Positions 15,501 to 19,119 of a stretch of DNA of 19,119 bases are shown piece after piece. The translations under genes were made by a program, and so were the position numbers. Below the pieces are notes generated by a model. The model saw only the letters and a list, made by a program, of their open reading frames with translations, was not told the origin of the DNA and did no database searches. How positions within the stretch are numbered: position 1 is the stretch's first letter; every line of letters starts with the position of its first letter. The DNA comes from DAOVRL01 sp964459805 (GTDB lineage Bacteria > Planctomycetota > Phycisphaerae > Sedimentisphaerales > Anaerobacaceae): the NCBI GenBank assembly GCA_964459805.1, contig CAYWOD010000046.1, positions 1 to 19,119 of the forward strand. Direction: 5' to 3'.

Positions 15501-17407
15501 TTAGCCTTGACTTTGCCCCGGCCAAGATGGCCGCCCGAATCCGCGCCGTGGTTGACCTGCTGGCGCTGACCACCGTCATCGACCGCAATGGCCGGTGCCG
15601 TTACCAGGCAAGACTGGCCCTGCAGAATCGCAGTGAGCAATTCCTCCAGGTCGAAGTGCCGCAGGAGTTGCGTCTCTGGAGCGCCACAGTCGCTTCCCAG
15701 CCGGTAAAGCCCGTCACAGCCGCCGCCTCGCCCCAAGGGCGGATACTCATACCCCTGGTCAAGACCTCTCCGGGCGGCCTGCCGTACGATGTTTACCTCT
15801 ATTTGGCCGACGAGCAGGCCCAGCCCCTGCTTCAGCCGTTGAATGGCATCTCCAAACTCGAGCCGCTAGGCATTTCGATTGTCGGAATCCCCGTTATGCG
15901 CACCACCTGGTCCCTGCGATTGCCCGCCGGGTACCGCTATATGCGCCCCGGAGGAAATATGTCGCCGGTGGCCGGCACGATGGAGGTGCTCAGTCTCAAC
16001 ATCGAGGCCAAGCTCGACCAGCTCAAACGCCTGGACAAGACCTACCGCGATGTCTCCGGCTCTTTCAGCCAGGGCGAGATTATCGCCCGAGACAACTGGG
16101 GCTTATTCAACAAAAAGCTCACCGCCGACATCGAACATGCACAATCTTTCCTCGAGGCCAACCGACGCCGGGTCACCGATGAGGACTACAAGCGACTAAG
16201 CTCACAATTAGGCGGACAAGAGCTGAAGCAGGTTACACTCTTCACGGGTAATGCCGCGTACATCCAGGAGCAGCAGGAGCAGGCCCGCAACGATTTGAAT
16301 GTCTGGCTCAATATTGATGCCAGGAACCCCGGCCTGGCCGAGGTGGCACGCAATAATGCCCTCCAGCAAAAGCCAGGCTTCATCAGCGAGGGTGAAAAGC
16401 AGCAGATTGCCCGCCTGACCAAAGAGCTCGAAGTCTCACAAAAGCAGCTAAAGGTGCTCCGGCAGGAATTCACCGACTTCGAGAGGTCGGCTGAGGGAGT
16501 GACCGTTCATGCTGGTGCAGTGATGGTGGACACACAGCATCTGATTAAGGGTCTCGGCAAAGGAGCGAAGGACTTGATAGTCGCCGGTTCCGACAAAGAT
16601 GCCGATGTGAGCGAGATATTGAATGAGCTTTCAGAACAAAACGCCGCTCAGATCGACCGCAAACAGGTGCAGCTCAGACATCAGTTGGAAGAGCTGGCGG
16701 ACAACCGATTGCGCCGGCATTTCAAGGCACCGGAGCAAATGGGTCAGGCTCTTCAGCCCCAGGCCAAGGCCAAAGCGCCGGCGGCGATTCAACCGAGCTC
16801 GGGCATCACAAGTCAAGATCAGTATACCTACGAAGCTCGTGGGCGTGCCGGCAGCGGCAGATACGGTGGTGTTGTCATACAAGGCAAGCGGGATGAAGCC
16901 GGGGCCAGAGGGCCCGCCGGCGGGCCAGCGGTAACGTCAGCCGGCGGTGAATCCAGGCCTGCTGAACCGCAAGTTTTCTACGATGCTGTGGCCGGTCCCG
17001 GTGCCAAGCCGTCAACGGCGCCGCCAGACCTCCAACCTTATGTCGCCAAAGGCACCTATTCGCTTCCGGTGACTTTGCCCGAGGGCGAAGTTACGCTTGA
17101 TTTTGCCCGCCCTGCCGGCCAGGCCCGGTTGAGTATCTGGGCTGTCCCCCTGACCACTATACACAATCTCTACGCGACAGCGACCGTCGTCGTCCTGCTG
17201 CTCGTCGCACTGGGAATCGTAAAACTATGGCCCAGCAACAGACCCCCGATCTCGGTAAAGCGTGCAATTGTCTATTTCCTTCTGTTCCTGGTCCTGACAG
17301 TGGCAGCCGGACTATTGGGCCTGATTATCAGCCTTCTAATCATCTTCGCCGCCGAGACGCTCAGGGCTGCATCATTACGAAGGAAGATCGCCCCGGCACC
17401 GAACTAA
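9545..17407 (+). CDS. 2620-aa giant membrane protein made of two fused modules (B and C) homologous to the upstream gene product
   Basis: I do not recognise the family. A signal peptide (residues 1-45, ending ARA before AES) leads into module B. It has LYVPYEDL (57-64), EVTSPSLVRW (309-318), LPDGAEL (853-859) and MGWTVVPPPGY (923-933), then membrane helices at about 1092-1110, 1118-1135 and 1143-1165. A fourth hydrophobic segment (1179-1198) ending CSAQA then AG looks like an internal signal peptide and starts module C. Module C has LIIPYD (1237-1242), VLIPYTRFVKLW (1254-1265), VKGTNIRDY (1499-1507), AVGPAVDNFY (1692-1701), a 'VPQELRLW' motif at 2038 and TTWSLRLPAGY (2120-2130). It then adds a helical, coiled-coil-like region (about 2149-2400), a Gly/Ala/Pro-rich linker (about 2405-2476), a short beta segment and two hydrophobic stretches (2543-2561, 2574-2602). 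Predicted topology puts both ectodomains outside the cytoplasm. The frame is uninterrupted. Function is unknown. Confidence 0.82.
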   Translation: MRYLVQWLREPRFAGYRRPPGILAPIATLMIGVVAAGCLISTARAAESPADEFKPNLYVPYEDLVHLIEPADKAVLMDRAEFEKLLAAAEQNERKADTLELGQVKRAEYTGKVSGEELTLTGKLEVVSIGKGPVAVPLGFAGIGLSRVILDGEPAPLGYDKKGRLTLVVRAKGTHSLEITGTTKVKDLAGGGTQFSISLPQAVAGRVKLAAAGDLEIHATVPASATSYDKQADLTSVELTIGGKDKLTVVLLGNGRQDDDRVILMGESAATVNLTRSHQVLSCLYTVQVLRRGVRQLQFELPQAWTVTEVTSPSLVRWSVDAAEDPKELKTLSVSLRSGKVGTTALHIKATAVRTGQSWDAPRILLVDAAFQRGYLMVNTDEAIGVRGQKVVGARREDAFSAVSVPGLVSGSTGPLYFHWGDNWSVNLELVDVELRRSIKEQQKLVVSPQQVTLTGDFEVTAVERELFELSFVLRGSARQWQVKTVLVDKKQAGFEYRIEEEPDRRLLKIELPRPIQPEKTANVTIVTQHVPSDWRWPSDAAQRSITVPLIQSQGETVSGHVSLWAQGDLDAEPQKVPDRLEPVPVGRMASLSMAGTVQHAYSYNTPVEGDIELLVSRRRPRKSAEAVGLITVRPREFSADWRITYAISRASAKRLYLLADKTLGHQFKIASTTVPIRSKSIVQPDDKSIPLSDELAQRYNLWQLNLDHSSLGNVVIDIHYERPVVGESFHVPLVRPVCGGEISEQLAVQASEELALKIKADGAKEIDAVDLPPLPAQAARILWAFRLDAATTPTGSAAALTLDTDVHETYEIPSALAVSAQLKTYLDVKGGQRTEAAFRVANAGRQFLTFRLPDGAELWSLSVSGRPVKPQRSAGGDYQVTLGQFGKPVPVKVVYAYRPPKARLERLDLAGIELPGVEINQMGWTVVPPPGYRVTTQQTKMQTHDLRQPAPAYLQLYRYLNENVFRGLLFAPQFTEARLGKDVDFAGGYAVKYSDSFEEHIQTEEEMQAGIEEDKTAEPMESYLRRRSAKREVAKPPQLKLEVLGVRLLAEGRSTLPVDLVPTAGAGQRAMFAGLGTGELTIGLTRTAWMSSCWAVGLVLIAAIGIALVRQPGKTKAVMIIAVLAVASLMALWRPEMTYFANGAFTAGICLIPLYVLVALIRWLCSRLHPAGTVSPASAVVAVLLVSILCFGCSAQAAGPAQLARTETAPAKNQQPVAQQQVKPMAQLADSASEPLIIPYDGDPTAAEDSNKVLIPYTRFVKLWNQAHPEDTIDGPRPGTDVSLAAVRYSVTVEAKRLNLLLTADVKTYGRDWVVLPMPIAGLAVTEATIDGKPARLHRLPQTQSKQAGAKGMVLMLPGRTSGRLQLKAVAKPKYFGRRGTVKFSLPPLPGAVMNVVLPQEDLDLEVDQIQSAPSRQKTNGTVKWTLPLGMTRDLTLRWLPKAGGGVADRTLSAASAHDVYAFHWAIVGVSNITYTFSGGEHDRFTLLAPKGATLTEVKGTNIRDYRNLGERTIEGKSFNLVEVRLHRPAQKQYALTVRWLGELPLPPGTLAPGPGPAPDKPVQLLLVRAADVTRESGTVTLHSAGGMTVKVARVAGGRRTAIAAARNLLATDLTADRARPVAAYYWPYRPFALFVQLSRAVISPKVHLDQLVRVNTDRTELLVQAKFTTEQGKLFGAGFILPVGYELLSAVGPAVDNFYERSSDNRRFLHVKFHRGRKETTVALVLVRRDAPLEAFDVPLITYIDSAGPAPDQQGRVAVQVAASLEAKTIAGINLKAVVPGTLRDWLDSAQINSVQFAYRYELPNPSLHLDIRPQPTRVRVETFVGLAVKPTAAVYTYRLRYNISGSPVDNLSFSLPNEYAPLVAVNSPALRTVTKSDSGAGRTAWKVALVNEVTGEVDIAVNFALPIDASTKLLRVPRLKTDAPAGYRAIIAVQNMSRHDISVKDKTKLADLAVSEQRKLRMSRRMTESLQYVFESFEDDWSLSLDFAPAKMAARIRAVVDLLALTTVIDRNGRCRYQARLALQNRSEQFLQVEVPQELRLWSATVASQPVKPVTAAASPQGRILIPLVKTSPGGLPYDVYLYLADEQAQPLLQPLNGISKLEPLGISIVGIPVMRTTWSLRLPAGYRYMRPGGNMSPVAGTMEVLSLNIEAKLDQLKRLDKTYRDVSGSFSQGEIIARDNWGLFNKKLTADIEHAQSFLEANRRRVTDEDYKRLSSQLGGQELKQVTLFTGNAAYIQEQQEQARNDLNVWLNIDARNPGLAEVARNNALQQKPGFISEGEKQQIARLTKELEVSQKQLKVLRQEFTDFERSAEGVTVHAGAVMVDTQHLIKGLGKGAKDLIVAGSDKDADVSEILNELSEQNAAQIDRKQVQLRHQLEELADNRLRRHFKAPEQMGQALQPQAKAKAPAAIQPSSGITSQDQYTYEARGRAGSGRYGGVVIQGKRDEAGARGPAGGPAVTSAGGESRPAEPQVFYDAVAGPGAKPSTAPPDLQPYVAKGTYSLPVTLPEGEVTLDFARPAGQARLSIWAVPLTTIHNLYATATVVVLLLVALGIVKLWPSNRPPISVKRAIVYFLLFLVLTVAAGLLGLIISLLIIFAAETLRAASLRRKIAPAPN
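12815..13144 (+). other. Membrane block and internal signal-peptide-like junction between modules B and C
   Basis: Within the 2620-aa protein, residues 1091-1200 hold four hydrophobic segments. The first three match the C-terminal anchor of the 1122-aa protein: the loops after helices 1 and 3 are basic (RQPGKTK; RWLCSRLH), so they should be cytoplasmic. The fourth, VVAVLLVSILCFGC then SAQA and AG, has the hydrophobic core and AxA ending of a Sec signal peptide. A Q/K/P-rich linker (1200-1233) separates it from the PY motif of module C. No stop codon or frameshift interrupts it. Confidence 0.7.
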
Positions 17408-17484
17408 TACGAATCGCAAAAACTATATGAGCTCACTAAGAACAAGAGTCTTGCAAAAGTTCAGGTCTATGAAAGGATCTGTTC
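17408..17484. other. Intergenic gap with ribosome binding site for the GH20 gene
   Basis: This 77-bp gap contains AGGA at 17474-17477, 7 nt before ATG 17485, which supports that start. An in-frame TGA at 17470-17472 excludes an upstream extension. It also contains a short element at 17444-17465 resembling positions 7-28. No terminator hairpin was seen after the 2620-aa gene, so read-through into the GH20 gene is possible. Confidence 0.6.
17444..17465 (+). repeat. 22-bp leader element, copy 2
   Basis: The element begins AAGAGTCTTGCAAAA and ends CAGG, 19 nt before the GH20 start codon. It pairs with the copy at 7-28 (18 of 22 identical, no gaps). The shared core is TTGCAAAA. Confidence 0.35.
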
Positions 17485-19119
17485 ATGAATGTACACTTGC
17501 ATAATCTTACCGTGACCGGAATAGCCCTCTGTATCGTCTCTGCGTGCGTCGCACAACAGCAGGCACCGCACTCGCGATCGACGGTCTGTATCATTCCGCA
17601 TCCTGTCGAGCTGGAAATCCGTGACGGACGATTCGCCTTTGCCGGCAGCACACAAGTCGTGGCATCCGGTGAAGCTCGAGCCGAGGCGACCAGGCTGATT
17701 AAGTTTCTCGCACCGGCTATGGGATATCGACTCAAGTCGGTCGAAGATTCGCCGAGGCGAAAGAACGTTGTGCAACTGAAAGTAGATTCGTCGTTGAGCG
17801 ATCAGTATGGCGCCGAAGGATACCGGCTTGAGGTAACAACCCGGTCCATTGTTATTCGCGCAGCCGAGCCGCCGGGCCTTTTCTACGGTATCCAGACCTT
17901 GCGGCAGTTGCTGCCGGCGGAGATCTTCAGCAAACAGAAGGTCGATGGAATCGAATGGACCTTACCGTGTGTGCGTATCGTTGACTATCCACGATTCCGC
18001 TGGCGCGGGCTACTCGTCGATCCGGCCCGGCATTTCATACCAAAGGAAGACATGCTGCGGTTCATCGACGCAATGGCGGTACACAAACTTAACCGCTTGC
18101 AAGTCCACTTGACCGATAACGAGGGCTGGCGGATTGAAATCAAGAAGTATCCCACGCTTACGGAACTCGGCTCGAAGATGGACTGGAATCTCCGCCGCAA
18201 GGGCGGAACCGGGCCGCGCTGTTTCGGCTCCTACACGCAGGACGACATTCGCCAGATCGTTCGTTACGCCGCGGATTGCCACATCACAATCGTGCCGGAG
18301 ATCGAGATGCCGTTCCACACCGGAGCGGCGATCGTGGCCTACCCGCAGTTGGGAATCAATACGGGACGCCTTGCCGAGCTGCCGCCCGAGCAGCGCTGGG
18401 GCAAGACCAAGGGCCTGATTGCACCCCGCCCGCAGACGGTCGCCTTTCTGCAGGACGTGCTCAGCGAGGTGATCGAGTTGTTCCCCGGCAAGGACATCCA
18501 CATCGGCGGAGACGAGGCCAACACCGGGCACTGGGCCGCCGACGGTGAAATGCAGGCACAGATGAAGCGATTGAAACTCAAGGACGCGCACGAGTTGCAC
18601 AGTTGGTTCATCAAGCAGATGGATACGTTCCTCACGAACAACGGGCGCCGGCTGGTCGGTTGGGATGAAATCCTCCAAGGCGGCCTCGCCCCCGGGGCGA
18701 CCGTGATGAGCTGGCGGGGCACAAGCGGGGGAATCGCCGCCGCCAAAGCCGGCCACGACGTCGTGATGGCGCCAACGTCACATACCTACTTCGACTACCG
18801 ACAGGCCCCAAACGAAACCGGGCTGGGCCGCACCGTCATCAGCCTGGAGAAGATCTATACCTTCGAGCCGATCCCCGAGCAGCTCAACGCCGAGCAGGCC
18901 AAGCGTGTCCTCGGCGGACAAGGCCAGCTCTGGGGTGAGCTGATCGCCGATCAGCAGCGCCGCGAGTTCATGGCGTTTCCCCGGGCGTGCGCCTTAAGCG
19001 AAGTGCTCTGGTCACCCAAAGACAATCGCAGCTACGAGGGGTTTCTGAACCGTTTGGCCGAACATCTCAAGCGGCTCGACGCAGCGGATGTGAATTACCG
19101 TCCACTCGACAAGCATCCG
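17485..19119 (+). CDS. Secreted GH20 beta-N-acetylhexosaminidase, 3' end cut by the window
   Basis: 545 codons are open to the right edge, so the C-terminus is missing. The N-terminus (residues 1-23) is an export signal; VSAC at 18-21 fits a lipobox, so it may be a lipoprotein, though the n-region has only His as basic residues. Residues about 30-150 are the GH20 N-terminal (GH20b-type) domain. The TIM barrel begins at RWRGLLVDPARHF (172-184), with D179, R182 and H183. HKLN (200-203), H208 and the TDNEGWRIEIKKYP segment follow the family pattern. The catalytic pair is D343-E344 in HIGGDE (339-344): in GH20 the Asp orients the substrate acetamido group and the Glu is the acid/base. Substrate-pocket aromatics include W393, W410, Y435 and W483. 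It should release terminal beta-linked GlcNAc or GalNAc from glycans, chitin fragments or peptidoglycan-derived sugars outside the cytoplasm. The exact substrate cannot be told from sequence. Confidence 0.93.
   Translation, partial: MNVHLHNLTVTGIALCIVSACVAQQQAPHSRSTVCIIPHPVELEIRDGRFAFAGSTQVVASGEARAEATRLIKFLAPAMGYRLKSVEDSPRRKNVVQLKVDSSLSDQYGAEGYRLEVTTRSIVIRAAEPPGLFYGIQTLRQLLPAEIFSKQKVDGIEWTLPCVRIVDYPRFRWRGLLVDPARHFIPKEDMLRFIDAMAVHKLNRLQVHLTDNEGWRIEIKKYPTLTELGSKMDWNLRRKGGTGPRCFGSYTQDDIRQIVRYAADCHITIVPEIEMPFHTGAAIVAYPQLGINTGRLAELPPEQRWGKTKGLIAPRPQTVAFLQDVLSEVIELFPGKDIHIGGDEANTGHWAADGEMQAQMKRLKLKDAHELHSWFIKQMDTFLTNNGRRLVGWDEILQGGLAPGATVMSWRGTSGGIAAAKAGHDVVMAPTSHTYFDYRQAPNETGLGRTVISLEKIYTFEPIPEQLNAEQAKRVLGGQGQLWGELIADQQRREFMAFPRACALSEVLWSPKDNRSYEGFLNRLAEHLKRLDAADVNYRPLDKHP

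Noticed and set aside
18010..18756. 248-codon antisense open frame inside the GH20 gene
   Set aside because: It covers the catalytic core of a clear GH20 enzyme read on the other strand; no independent features.
1..19119. CRISPR array, tRNA or rRNA genes, insertion sequences, prophage
   Set aside because: No spaced direct repeats, cloverleaf-like gaps, transposase or integrase motifs were seen; nearly all of the window is coding.

Overview
The window reads as a piece of a bacterial chromosome, all genes on the + strand, tightly packed and fairly GC-rich. The best guess for the host is a planctomycete of the Phycisphaerae type. This rests on style (a membrane-tethered PQQ-like propeller opening with an 'FRGPEGAG' motif, very large secreted and membrane-anchored proteins of unknown function, a secreted GH20 hexosaminidase). 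There is no rRNA or other marker gene, so the placement is inference.

Region 1 (96-5862) looks like one operon of three genes with gaps of about 12-25 bp. It encodes an inner-membrane protein with a periplasmic PQQ-like beta-propeller, a fused NuoE/NuoF-type (HydC/HydB-type) FMN and iron-sulfur subunit, and a partner joining a NuoG-like [2Fe-2S] ferredoxin, a GltD/NfnB-like FAD domain and a C-terminal ferredoxin remnant. The last two together resemble soluble electron-bifurcating complexes, most closely the Stn/Nfn-type transhydrogenases. No [FeFe]-hydrogenase is present. The FAD subunit appears to lack the whole NAD(P)H-binding subdomain normal for its family, and one [2Fe-2S] domain of the fused subunit has Ser where the fourth Cys is expected.

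Region 2 (5863-6171) is a 309-bp intergenic leader with a GC-rich stem-loop.

Region 3 (6172-17407) is the most unusual part. It holds a 1122-aa exported membrane protein followed 4 bp later by a 2620-aa protein. Reading the proteins against each other shows three collinear copies of one roughly 1000-1400 residue module: signal peptide, a paired 'PY' motif, a long beta-rich ectodomain, a juxtamembrane beta segment and a C-terminal membrane block. One copy is the first gene. The other two are fused head to tail in the second, with a signal-peptide-like segment preserved at the junction. I do not recognise the family and its function is unknown.

Region 4 (17408-19119) begins with a 77-bp gap carrying a short element that resembles the start of the window. 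It is followed by a secreted GH20 beta-N-acetylhexosaminidase that runs off the right edge. No tRNA, rRNA, CRISPR array, insertion sequence or phage gene was seen.
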